From Paenibacillus sp. BK033 (GTDB taxonomy: Bacteria; Bacillota; Bacilli; Paenibacillales; Paenibacillaceae): a stretch of DNA of 64,000 nucleotides. Each line of letters opens with the position of its first letter. The first letter of the stretch is position 1. A program made the translations under genes and the position numbers. This document shows positions 24,904 to 33,116 of the stretch, in pieces. The notes under the pieces are model-generated. The model saw only the letters and a list, made by a program, of their open reading frames with translations, was not told where the DNA came from and did no database searches. Location of the stretch: the NCBI RefSeq assembly GCF_004345425.1, contig NZ_SLVP01000003.1, forward strand, positions 283,975 to 347,974, given 5' to 3'.

Positions 24904-27903
24904 TTAAAGCTTCACGCGAAGCGTCTTGATCTCGAACGGTTGGAACGTCAGCTTCGCTCCAGCCTCTCCTATCGTGTTTTCCATCAGATCCACTTCCTCG
25001 ACGAGCGAGACCGGAATCCCGAAACCAACCGCTGTTTCCGCAAAAGTACCGGACGTTTCGTACAGACGGATGATCAGATCGTCCGAGTCCTCGGCTTTCT
25101 TCACCGCTTCGATCATGACATGCGGATGATTCAACTGAACCAGAGAGGCAAACGGAGCCGTACGTCCTGCGGCCGAAGGCGCCCCGGAAGGCTCGGCCAC
25201 CGTCAGCGGCGTATTCAGCTCATACCCTTTGCGGTATACCTCCGCCTGGATAAAATCACCGCGGTGCGGATAAACCGCATAAACAAATTGATGCACGGCA
25301 CGGTCGGCCATCGGATCCGGATAGCTTGGGCTGCGAAGCAGATTGATGTCCAGCACGTTCCGTTCCGCGCTGTAACCGTATTTACTGTCGCTGAGAAGGG
25401 CTACGCCATAGTCCGGCTGCGACAGGTCGATATATTGATGCGCGCATATTTCGTCGCGGACGAATTCGATCATCGTGTTTCTTGTTGTCGGACGCTTCAG
25501 ATAGCCAAATTGAATCTCGCAGTTCACATGGTCGGACATGACCTGAACCGGGAAGGAGACGCGAAGCATCTTCTCCGATTCCTTCCAATCCGCCTTCGAT
25601 TCGAACCTTACGGTCGTTGCTTCTTCATCCAGCACAATCCGCTGTAGCAGCGTGGATTCGCCAAAGCCGTAATGCTGCTCCAGCACCGCCTGGCCCTTCT
25701 CAACCGAGAAGGAGCTTTCTTCAAGCCTCATGAAGCCGGCCACCGTCTCCCGGTAATCCCGAGGGAAATCCCAGGCATCGCCTCTGTCGTGATACACGGT
25801 CAGCACGTTGGCCTTCTGGCCAGGCATAATCGCTTCTCTGCCTGCAGATTTATCGTAAATGGACTCGATACTTCCGTCCTGTCCAAAGCGAATGCGCAGA
25901 TTCTTGTTCTCAAGAAGCTGCTCGCCTGCGCTCAGCCCGGATTGTTCCGTCTGCTCCTGACGAAGCTCCGCCTCTGCAAGAGACGCAAAGCCCATTGCCG
26001 GCACTTTAACGGCATAACGGCTGCCCTTATGCTCGACAACCTCCTCGCGTTCCCACGGCAAAGAGTTAAAGACAACGGCCTGACTATCACGGGCTCCCGC
26101 GAGCTCCGCCACTCTGGCATAGGTTTGCGCAATGAGCTCCAGCGTGCGGCCGTGCATCGCGGCATAACGCTCCAGCGATTCTTCAAAGACGCGAGTAATC
26201 GAAGAGCCCGGCAAAATATCATGGAACTGGTAGAGCAGCGTTTCCTTCCAAATGGCTTCAAGCTCCTCGGACGGGTAAGCATTCTCTCCCATTGCGAGCA
26301 ATAGGGAGGCCGCAAATTCAAGCTCGCGGAGCGATTTCTCCATCTTGCGGTTATACCATTTGTTACGGGCCTGAGAGGTCAGCGTCCCCTGGTGCTTCTC
26401 CAGGTACAGCTCTCCGCGGTACGTCTGGAAGCGTGATCTCTCCTCCTCAAGCTTACGGAAGAAAGACAAGGAAAACTCTTGAACAACCGGCGGCAGTCCA
26501 AGCAGATTATGTTCGCGCGATAGCCGTTCCAGATGCTCCTCGCCCGGTCCCCCGCCGCCGTCGCCGATCCCGAACAGCATCAAGGCATACTCGGATACGT
26601 TGCGGTCGAGATAGCTGTTCTCGATCTTGGCGAGCGATCTTGGCGCGCCCGGGCTGTTGTACGTATCCTCCGGCGGAAGATGCGCCAGCACCTTGCTTCC
26701 GTCAATACCCTCCCATTCAAAGCTATGATGCGGATGCGTGTTGTACACGTTCCAAGACAATTTCTGGGTCATCATATAATCGACGCCCGACTTTCTTAGC
26801 AGCTGAGGCAAGCTGGCTGCATAGCCAAATACGTCCGGCAGCCACAGCACCTTCATCTCCTGGCCGAATTCCTGCTGGAAGAACCGTTTGCCGTACAGGA
26901 TCTGACGAACCAATGCCTCGCCGCCGGAAATATTCGTATCCGGCTCAACCCACATCGCTCCCTGCACTTCCCAGCGTCCTTCCTCAATACGCTGCTTGAT
27001 CCGGTCGTAGAGCTTCGGATAATACTCTTTCATCCATTGATAGAGCTGCGGCTGGCTTGCGCCAAATACGTAATCCGGGTATTTCTCCATATTCGTAAGA
27101 ACGGTAGAGAAAGTCCGTGCGCCTTTGCGGATCGTTTCGCGGATTGGCCACAGCCACGCAAGGTCGATATGCGCATGCCCAATCGCACTGACCGTCACAA
27201 CGGGATCGCCGCCTTTTTTGGCTAGCTCCTTGGCCAGAATTTCTCTCGCCTCCTGAGCCGTCTCTTCATTAATCACTTGCAGCTTATGCGCCGCGTCATA
27301 GAGGCTTTGAATCAAGCGTTCTCTTCTGGCACCGTTCTCCGGCGTATGCTCGGCGAGCTCGAGAAGCACTTCGTAATCGAAATACAGCTGCCGGATTTCC
27401 TCGTGACAGATCGCGATATCGGCTTCCTTCAAGGTGCCGCTTCGATATTTGCCAAACAGGTCATTGCAGCCGGCATCCGCCCACAGATCAATCCGCTCGC
27501 CCGCGGCTTCATACCCGAGATCAACGACGCGTTTGCCCGGCAGTCCAAGGCTGAAATCGAATTCGGAGTTGATGTTAGTCAGCCCTTGCATCGGCGAGCC
27601 TTCCTTATCGACAAGGCACAACTCACCGTTGACGTCGATTAACATTACGGCCTTTTTCCCGCTAAGAGACTCAGGCACAACTCCTTCAAACCGGAACCAG
27701 GCGCAATCCCACAGGTTGCCCCATTTCGCGCCGGGCGTAAGCTCGACAAGCTCTCCGGAGGTCCGCTCCGCGTAAGACACCGGCTCCTTCGTTACCCAGG
27801 CGGTTACTTTCAGCGCGGAGACAGGTTGGTAGATGGCTTCGCGTATGCGAGGAAGGAGCTCCTTCGCTTTCTGCAGCTTGATTCGTTTCGTTTCGTATGG
27901 CAT
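24904..27903 (-). CDS. GH38 alpha-mannosidase
   Basis: A 999-aa cytoplasmic alpha-mannosidase that removes alpha-mannose from oligosaccharides. Zinc-site motif GHAHIDLAWLWP near residue 245, VQGAMWVEPDTNISGGE near 315, catalytic-Asp region VLWLPDVFGYAASLPQLL near 355, then HPHHSFEWEGIDGS near 390 and the long beta-sandwich C-terminal half with YDKSAGREA near 655. Full length compared with bacterial GH38 enzymes. AGGAG lies 7 bases before the ATG. It follows a 277-base structured gap after the second sugar-binding protein gene; the gap ends in a terminator hairpin close to this start, so expression may be controlled by transcript read-through. Confidence 0.95.
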   Translation of the reverse strand: MPYETKRIKLQKAKELLPRIREAIYQPVSALKVTAWVTKEPVSYAERTSGELVELTPGAKWGNLWDCAWFRFEGVVPESLSGKKAVMLIDVNGELCLVDKEGSPMQGLTNINSEFDFSLGLPGKRVVDLGYEAAGERIDLWADAGCNDLFGKYRSGTLKEADIAICHEEIRQLYFDYEVLLELAEHTPENGARRERLIQSLYDAAHKLQVINEETAQEAREILAKELAKKGGDPVVTVSAIGHAHIDLAWLWPIRETIRKGARTFSTVLTNMEKYPDYVFGASQPQLYQWMKEYYPKLYDRIKQRIEEGRWEVQGAMWVEPDTNISGGEALVRQILYGKRFFQQEFGQEMKVLWLPDVFGYAASLPQLLRKSGVDYMMTQKLSWNVYNTHPHHSFEWEGIDGSKVLAHLPPEDTYNSPGAPRSLAKIENSYLDRNVSEYALMLFGIGDGGGGPGEEHLERLSREHNLLGLPPVVQEFSLSFFRKLEEERSRFQTYRGELYLEKHQGTLTSQARNKWYNRKMEKSLRELEFAASLLLAMGENAYPSEELEAIWKETLLYQFHDILPGSSITRVFEESLERYAAMHGRTLELIAQTYARVAELAGARDSQAVVFNSLPWEREEVVEHKGSRYAVKVPAMGFASLAEAELRQEQTEQSGLSAGEQLLENKNLRIRFGQDGSIESIYDKSAGREAIMPGQKANVLTVYHDRGDAWDFPRDYRETVAGFMRLEESSFSVEKGQAVLEQHYGFGESTLLQRIVLDEEATTVRFESKADWKESEKMLRVSFPVQVMSDHVNCEIQFGYLKRPTTRNTMIEFVRDEICAHQYIDLSQPDYGVALLSDSKYGYSAERNVLDINLLRSPSYPDPMADRAVHQFVYAVYPHRGDFIQAEVYRKGYELNTPLTVAEPSGAPSAAGRTAPFASLVQLNHPHVMIEAVKKAEDSDDLIIRLYETSGTFAETAVGFGIPVSLVEEVDLMENTIGEAGAKLTFQPFEIKTLRVKL

Positions 27904-28180
27904 AAAGTCACTCCTGTGAAAAAAAGAGGACTGATTAACAGTCCTGTGGCCGGAAGGATTGGATTAACTGGCTATGAGCACTAGGGGAAAAGGGTATCCT
28001 CTTCCGGCCGCTGTTGCCTGAGGGAAAAATGGAATTAGATTTGTTATATGAATTTTCCCTCAGGCAAAGGCGAACGCTTACGCTCCTCCAGAGCATACAC
28101 CTTCTCCTCTTAGAGCTCAGCCACGTTATCAACACTCCCGGCCGTACAGGACGCGTTAAGAAAGTCCTCTTTTTTGATTT
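27904..28180 (-). ncRNA. Structured leader / possible attenuator before GH38 gene
   Basis: On the minus strand this gap contains nested pairings: outer arms 28163-28175 with 27920-27932 (13 bp); an arm at 28136-28152 that can pair with 27941-27956 (15 bp, one 2-base bulge); 27996-28009 that can instead pair with 27947-27959; a 15-bp central hairpin 28014-28028/28053-28067; and a terminator hairpin 27927-27945. Two of the helices compete for 27941-27956, which includes one terminator arm, so alternative structures could switch read-through. No known riboswitch consensus is recognised. It could also be a copy of a palindromic genomic repeat. Confidence 0.5.
27919..27945 (-). terminator. Intrinsic terminator 12 bases before the GH38 ribosome binding site area
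   Basis: AGGACTG, 5 bases, CAGTCCT, then C and seven T on the minus strand. The AGGAG of the mannosidase begins a few bases further on, so this hairpin would stop transcription before that gene unless disrupted. Confidence 0.75.
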
Positions 28181-29644
28181 TTATTGTTTGGTGATTTGTT
28201 CCGCTTTCTTTTGGGCGTCGTCCAGAATGGCTTTTACGTCGCCTTTGGTCATCAGCGATTTCACCACCGCGTCGCCCCATACCTGCCATACCTTGGAGTT
28301 ATCTTTCGCAAAGGTAGGAAGACCTTGGACATTGCCGTTCATCGCTTGGTAATGCAGGTACATTTCCGGATGCTTTTGTTGATACTCAGGAGACTCGGCA
28401 ACTTCCTTCAGAATCGGGGAACGAACGTTGGAGTCCGCAATGAGCTGCTGAATTTCCTTGCTGTACATCGCTTTGATGTACTCGAATGCCGCGTCTTTGT
28501 TCTTCGCGTCTTTTGGCACCGAGTGAAAAGCCGCGCCGATCGTTACGTTAGCCGCGCTGCCGTTAGGAGACAGAGGAATCGGCGACATGCCGCATTCCAG
28601 CTTGTTGTCTTTGCATTGCTGCACCTGCCAAGGTCCATCGATCAGATAAGCAATCTGCCCTTTGTTCCAAGCGTCGAAATACGTGCCTTCCGTATTGTTG
28701 ACCATCAGCCCCGCCGGATGATCCGCGTTAAGCTCGCGGAGCAAGTTAACCGTTTCTACGTTGGCGTCGGAGTTGAAGGTCGGCTGACCGTTCGCATCGG
28801 CATAAGAACCGCCGTTGATTCCGATCAGAGCGCCGTAGCGCAGGTATCCGCCGAAGTTAGGACCGGCGTAAACGCCGCCGCCATAAAACTTGCCTTTGCC
28901 CGCTTCCGTTACTTTCTTCGCGTTATCGGCCAGCTCTTGCCAGGAAGTAATCGGCTTCTCCGGGTCGATGCCGGCTTCTTTCACCAGCTTCTTATTCCAA
29001 TACAGGCTGCTTACCCCAGGCTGCGAAGCAAGACCGTAAATTTTGCCGTCATATTCCATTGGCTTCCATGCCGCAGGCGATACATTCTCTCGGATATCCG
29101 CAGCCATATCGTCCGGGAACGGCTCAAGCAGCCCTTGCTGCGCAAAGCCAGGCATTTGAGTCTCGCCTACGATAATATCCGGAACGTTTTTAGCGAGGAA
29201 GCCTGCCGTTTCTTTCTGGATCAGCGGCTCGCCCCAGCCCCAGTCTTCGGTTTTAACGCTGATGTTTTTCTCGTGCAGCTTGCCTGCGATAATTTTCTGG
29301 TAATGAAGCGGGAATGCCGCTACCGGATTGCCCGGCGTATACGTAACGTCAATGCCGTTGCCCTTCAATTCCTTCTCTTTCGGCGCGAACAGATCGTCCA
29401 GCTTGCCAACGCCGATGCCAACGGCCCCTTCGTTCAGAACCGTAATCGTTACCGGATTGCCCGCCCCGGTGTCCGTGCTTTCCGACGGAGACGGTGAAGC
29501 AGAAGCGGATTCAGTCGGTGTCGCCGAATTTTGCGGCGAGTTGGTGGCTGCCGAATTATTACCGTTATTGTTACCGCCGCAAGCTGATAATGAGACCGTT
29601 AATAGTGCAGTTACAAGCAAGGATGTGATCTTTGTCCTTTTCAC
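28181..29644 (-). CDS. Extracellular sugar-binding lipoprotein of ABC importer 2
   Basis: A 487-aa binding protein of the MalE-like family 1. Lipobox LSAC with lipidated Cys22, a Ser/Thr/Pro-rich linker to about residue 62, then VTITVLNEG and typical elements PDIIVGE, YGLASQPGVSSLYWNKKLVKEAGI and AYLIDGPW. GTG start with GGAGGGG 7 bases upstream. It lies downstream of its two permease genes but has its own promoter and an operator-like site (29686-29730), so it can be made in excess over the permeases, which is common for binding proteins. Confidence 0.93.
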   Translation of the reverse strand: MKRTKITSLLVTALLTVSLSACGGNNNGNNSAATNSPQNSATPTESASASPSPSESTDTGAGNPVTITVLNEGAVGIGVGKLDDLFAPKEKELKGNGIDVTYTPGNPVAAFPLHYQKIIAGKLHEKNISVKTEDWGWGEPLIQKETAGFLAKNVPDIIVGETQMPGFAQQGLLEPFPDDMAADIRENVSPAAWKPMEYDGKIYGLASQPGVSSLYWNKKLVKEAGIDPEKPITSWQELADNAKKVTEAGKGKFYGGGVYAGPNFGGYLRYGALIGINGGSYADANGQPTFNSDANVETVNLLRELNADHPAGLMVNNTEGTYFDAWNKGQIAYLIDGPWQVQQCKDNKLECGMSPIPLSPNGSAANVTIGAAFHSVPKDAKNKDAAFEYIKAMYSKEIQQLIADSNVRSPILKEVAESPEYQQKHPEMYLHYQAMNGNVQGLPTFAKDNSKVWQVWGDAVVKSLMTKGDVKAILDDAQKKAEQITKQ

Positions 29645-29685
29645 ACGGAACCCCTCCAGATTAGGATAACTGACTTCTTGCGATT

Positions 29686-29730
29686 AATATATCATGACTA
29701 TTTGTTATATTCAATATGTTATAACAAATA
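29686..29730 (-). promoter_or_regulatory. Promoter and double operator for the binding-protein gene
   Basis: Minus-strand -35 TTGAAT (29709-29714), 17 bases, -10 TATATT (29686-29691). TATTTGTTAT at 29699-29708 and ATAACAAATA at 29721-29730 form a perfect 10-bp inverted repeat around the -35, a layout expected for repression. The same 10-mer recurs at other promoters of this locus. Confidence 0.7.
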
Positions 29731-29737
29731 ATTTCAC

Positions 29738-30661
29738 TTAACCTTTTATACCTGTATTGGCGAGACCCTGCACGATGTATTTCTGGAAGAAGAAGAAAAT
29801 AAGCAGAGCAGGAACCGTCATGCCAAGACCAAGCGTAATGATAAGCGGCCAGTTCGGAATAGCTCCCGGGCTCACGGCAGCCGAGGACAGCCTTGTGATC
29901 GCGGCAGGCAGCGTCTGCAGCTTATCCGAAGAGGTATAGAAGAACGGCGTGGCAAAGTCATTCCAGGTAGCCAGCGCTGTCGTAATCGCGATAAACGCCA
30001 TAATCGGCAGCTGCAGCGGCAGCATGATCTGAAAGATAATGCGCATGGTTCCCGCTCCGTCCACCTTCGCGGCTTCATCGAGCTCGAACGGTATTTTTTC
30101 AATGGACTGCTTAACGAGGAATGCCCCCATAATATTCAAGCTTGGTCCGCCGATGAAGTACACCCACCACGTGTCGAGAATCCCGGAGCCCCCGGTAAAA
30201 ATGTGGTTGCCCCCGGCAAACGGAAAGCGCGCGAATTCCAAGTAGGTCGGAATGAGGGCAATGGTTCCCGGAATCATTTGCGTACCGAGCAGAACGAGGA
30301 ACAGCTGGTCTTTCCCTTTGAAACGCAGCCTTGCGAACACATAACCGGCCAGCAAAGAAGTCAGAAGCGCCCAGAAGGTGTTGTAAATCGTGCGGTAGCC
30401 GGAATTAATGAAATATTTCTGTATGCCTGCATCGGTGGAGCCGTAAAACAGGACCGTAAAGTTATGAAGGGTTGGCGCTTTCGCAATCGGGAGTAGTCCG
30501 ATGATGGAGCTTGTGAACTCGTCTTTCGTGAAGAAACCGGCCAGAATCATAAAGACCAAAGGGTATAACAGGACAAGTCCGACACCAAGCAGAACCAGGT
30601 GAGCGAACAGATTGCCCGGCTTTAGTTGGAACGCGAGCTTTTTGGAAAAGGCTTCTTTCAT
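29738..30661 (-). CDS. Carbohydrate ABC permease, MalG-type
   Basis: A 307-aa permease with EAA loop EAAKVDGAGTMRIIFQIMLP near residue 200 and C-terminus YIVQGLANTGIKG. Overlaps the upstream permease gene by 4 bases and has AGGAGG before its ATG. Second half of the membrane channel of importer 2. Confidence 0.93.
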   Translation of the reverse strand: MKEAFSKKLAFQLKPGNLFAHLVLLGVGLVLLYPLVFMILAGFFTKDEFTSSIIGLLPIAKAPTLHNFTVLFYGSTDAGIQKYFINSGYRTIYNTFWALLTSLLAGYVFARLRFKGKDQLFLVLLGTQMIPGTIALIPTYLEFARFPFAGGNHIFTGGSGILDTWWVYFIGGPSLNIMGAFLVKQSIEKIPFELDEAAKVDGAGTMRIIFQIMLPLQLPIMAFIAITTALATWNDFATPFFYTSSDKLQTLPAAITRLSSAAVSPGAIPNWPLIITLGLGMTVPALLIFFFFQKYIVQGLANTGIKG

Positions 30662-31656
30662 GCTTTAGGACCTCCTTTTACTCCTTTGATCTTGATCGTT
30701 GTGCTTCTGTCCGAATTGGTCGACCAGCGGTAGTACGCAATGGTGACAATAAAGACGATAACGGCCATAATAAGCGACGATGCGCCAGCCATGCCGAGGT
30801 TGAAGTCCCAGAACGCATCGCGGTAAATCCGGAATACCAGCACTTCCGTTTTTCCGTAAGGACCGCCGCCCGTCATGAACAGCACCTGCTCATAGATCTG
30901 AATCGCGCCGATCAAGCTTGTAATGACAATGTAGGTCGCAATCGGCTTCAAGCCTGGCAGCGTTACGTTCCACAGCTTGCCCCAGCGTCCCGCTCCGTCG
31001 ATTTCCGCCGCTTCGTACAAGGAAACGTCAACGGACTGCAGGCCTGCGAGCCAGATCAGCGCCGCGCCGCCCACGCCCTTCCATACGGAGTAAACGACGA
31101 TCCAGAACACGCCCCAGAAGACGGAATATTGCCATACGATCGGTTCCTTGCCGATTGATTTCAGAAAGTTATTAATAACGCCGTTGTTGGTATCGAGGAG
31201 GAGATTAAAAATCTGCGTAGTCGCAACCGTTGACGTAACCGCCGGAATGTACCAGATGGACCGGTAGATCCCTTTGCCAAACAGCGGCATATTCATGAGC
31301 AGAGCTGCCCCAAAGCCGGCAATCAGGGTAATCGCTGTGACAAGTCCCCCAAGCCAGATCGATCTCCATAAAGCTTCGTAATAAAGCGGATCGTGAAAAA
31401 ATCGAACGTAGTTGTCAAACCAGACGAATTTCGGATGGGCCGCAATGCCGATCCAATCAAAAAAGCCAAGGAAAAAGCCAAATAGCGTCGGGAACCCCGA
31501 CAAGACAAGCCACCACAGAATCATCGGACTCAAGATGGCCGCCGCGATTAATGCATCTTTGTGTCTGACCGCAAACTTTTTGAGAGAGGACTTTGTTGAT
31601 GCGTTTTGGACTGGCAGATGCAAAGATGCGTTTTCTACAACTTTCCTGTCGTTCAT
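30658..31656 (-). CDS. Carbohydrate ABC permease, MalF-type
   Basis: A 332-aa permease, first gene of importer 2. EAA loop EAAEIDGAGRWGKLWNVTLP near residue 220. The ATG at 31656 is 9 bases from GGAGG; the ATG two codons earlier is only 3 bases away and is unlikely. A good promoter with an operator half-site lies upstream. Confidence 0.93.
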   Translation of the reverse strand: MNDRKVVENASLHLPVQNASTKSSLKKFAVRHKDALIAAAILSPMILWWLVLSGFPTLFGFFLGFFDWIGIAAHPKFVWFDNYVRFFHDPLYYEALWRSIWLGGLVTAITLIAGFGAALLMNMPLFGKGIYRSIWYIPAVTSTVATTQIFNLLLDTNNGVINNFLKSIGKEPIVWQYSVFWGVFWIVVYSVWKGVGGAALIWLAGLQSVDVSLYEAAEIDGAGRWGKLWNVTLPGLKPIATYIVITSLIGAIQIYEQVLFMTGGGPYGKTEVLVFRIYRDAFWDFNLGMAGASSLIMAVIVFIVTIAYYRWSTNSDRSTTIKIKGVKGGPKA

Positions 31657-31717
31657 AATCATCTTCCTCCTTGCTTGTTTTAGACTTCCTCAAATGCTAT
31701 AAACACCCTATGTATTA

Positions 31718-31745
31718 ATTATATTTGTTATATTAAATTAGTCAA
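31718..31745 (-). promoter_or_regulatory. Promoter with operator half-site for importer 2 permeases
   Basis: Minus-strand TTGACT (31740-31745), 16 bases, TATAAT (31718-31723). ATAACAAATA (31722-31731 on the plus strand as TATTTGTTAT) overlaps the -10, so binding would block polymerase. Confidence 0.75.
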
Positions 31746-31756
31746 ATAAAAAAAGA

Positions 31757-31793
31757 AAACCCGACGCCCCAAAATTGCAAGGGTATCGGGTTT
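31757..31793 (-). terminator. Terminator after GntR/LacI-type regulator gene
   Basis: AAACCCGA/TCGGGTTT with inner GCCCC/AGGGT-type pairing, then a long T run on the minus strand. Confidence 0.8.
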
Positions 31794-31819
31794 CTCGTAT
31801 GCTTTTGCCGGGATGGCGC

Positions 31820-32953
31820 TTAGGCTTTCGCTTTTGCCGTTGTTTTGCGGACAATGAGGGTAGGCTTCAGGATTTTCTTCTCGAATTTAGGCTGCTTGCC
31901 TTTGTTCTCGATGACCTGAAGGAGCAGCTGCACCGCTTCGGCCCCCATTTGGTATTCCGACTGGTCGATATGCGTCAGCAGGCTGAATTCCTCGAGCAGC
32001 GGCGTCGGATTATCGAACGTCACGATGGAGATATCCTCCGGAACGCGAAGGCCAACCTCCTTGGCAATCGATAAAATCTGGACGCCAAGCGAGCAGTTGA
32101 GCGCGATATAGGCGGTTGCCATTTGATTTTTCACGAAGCGGTAGAACGGATGCTCGGCACTCATGCCGCCGCCGTTAATATGAATGTCATTCAGAATAAG
32201 CGACGGATTAATCAACGCTTCCTTCTGTTTCATGGCTTCCTGGTAGCCCTGGATCCGTTCGTCCACGGAGACGGTCATCAGCGGGGAATCCGAGCAGATC
32301 GCAATATTGCGGTGCCCAAGCTCCCACAAATGATCAACCGCCAGCATCGTGGCAAGCGCGCTGTCCGAAGCAACAACGTTTGTCTCCACGCCCGGCAGGT
32401 ACCGGTCAATCAGGACAAACGGGTAGTTCTGCATTTTGAGCGCGATAATCTCTTCGTTGTACACCTCGGCGTCGACCGGGAAAATAATAAGCCCGTCAAC
32501 GGTGTTCTTCATCTCCCGGATAACTTCCTTCTCTTTCTCCTTGGAGTTGTTGGTCAGCATAATCACAAGCGAGTATCCTTTGGCCTTAAGGCCGTCCGTT
32601 ATCCCCGCTATCAGGCGAATGGCGAAATAGTCGCCAAGCACGGGAAACACGAGGCCAATCTTCACCTTTGGTCCTGCCTGCTCCCCGCCACGGGCGTCGC
32701 TGATCGGACTGACTGCCATTTGCTTCTCCGGGATGCCTTTGACGAAGCTTCCTCTTCCCGGAATCCGGTAAATCCACCCGTCCTTCGCTAGCTCCGCAAG
32801 TGCATTCACGACCGTAATCCGACTGACGTCGAATTCGTCCATCAGATCTTTTTCCGTCGGGATTTTATCATCCTCTACGAGCTCCCTGGAAATGATCAGA
32901 TCTTTGAAATGATTCTGTATTTTGATATACAGAGGCTCTCTATCTTGACTCAC
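31820..32953 (-). CDS. GntR-LacI hybrid repressor (AraR-like architecture)
   Basis: A 377-aa regulator: GntR winged helix at residues 5-70 (KIPTEKDLMDEFDVSRITVV, IYRIPGRGSFV), then a LacI-type periplasmic-binding-like sensor from about 90 to 370 (KIGLVFPVLGDYFA, DGLIIFPVD, PFVLIDRYLPG, GHRNIAICSD, ISIVTFDNP). Such proteins are released from DNA by a sugar. GTG start with AGGAGG 7 bases upstream. The 10-mer ATAACAAATA lies upstream of this gene and of three neighbouring transcription units, so it is the most likely local repressor, including of itself. Confidence 0.9.
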   Translation of the reverse strand: MSQDREPLYIKIQNHFKDLIISRELVEDDKIPTEKDLMDEFDVSRITVVNALAELAKDGWIYRIPGRGSFVKGIPEKQMAVSPISDARGGEQAGPKVKIGLVFPVLGDYFAIRLIAGITDGLKAKGYSLVIMLTNNSKEKEKEVIREMKNTVDGLIIFPVDAEVYNEEIIALKMQNYPFVLIDRYLPGVETNVVASDSALATMLAVDHLWELGHRNIAICSDSPLMTVSVDERIQGYQEAMKQKEALINPSLILNDIHINGGGMSAEHPFYRFVKNQMATAYIALNCSLGVQILSIAKEVGLRVPEDISIVTFDNPTPLLEEFSLLTHIDQSEYQMGAEAVQLLLQVIENKGKQPKFEKKILKPTLIVRKTTAKAKA

Positions 32954-32989
32954 AAATAATCCTCCTATCCGGACCGCAATTCATTGGTT

Positions 32990-33024
32990 ATAACAAATAT
33001 ACCATGATCGGGTTTGTTAACAAA
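32990..33024 (-). promoter_or_regulatory. Operator-like sites upstream of the GntR/LacI gene
   Basis: ATAACAAATA at 32990-32999 matches the locus 10-mer exactly, and the 12-base palindrome TTTGTTAACAAA lies at 33013-33024. A possible promoter is TTGTTA, 16 bases, TATATT on the minus strand. Confidence 0.6.
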
Positions 33025-33071
33025 GCAGTTATTTAAACAATTGTCTATTTTCCCGTGTAGAGCAAAAACAA

Positions 33072-33092
33072 GGGCGCACTTCACATGCGCCC
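33072..33092 (-). terminator. Terminator after DUF4965 gene
   Basis: GGGCGCA, 7 bases, TGCGCCC, followed on the minus strand by TTGTTTTTG. Confidence 0.75.
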
Positions 33093-33116
33093 CTGTCCGT
33101 CTCAGGTTAATGAATT

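Noticed and set aside
27904..28180. Known riboswitch or T-box in the GH38 leader
   Set aside because: CCTCAGGCAACAG faintly recalls the glycine riboswitch, but the rest of that consensus is absent; no T-box AGGGTGGnACCGCG is present.
28184..29497. 437-codon plus-strand frame
   Set aside because: Antisense shadow of the binding-protein gene, which has a lipobox and family motifs on the minus strand.
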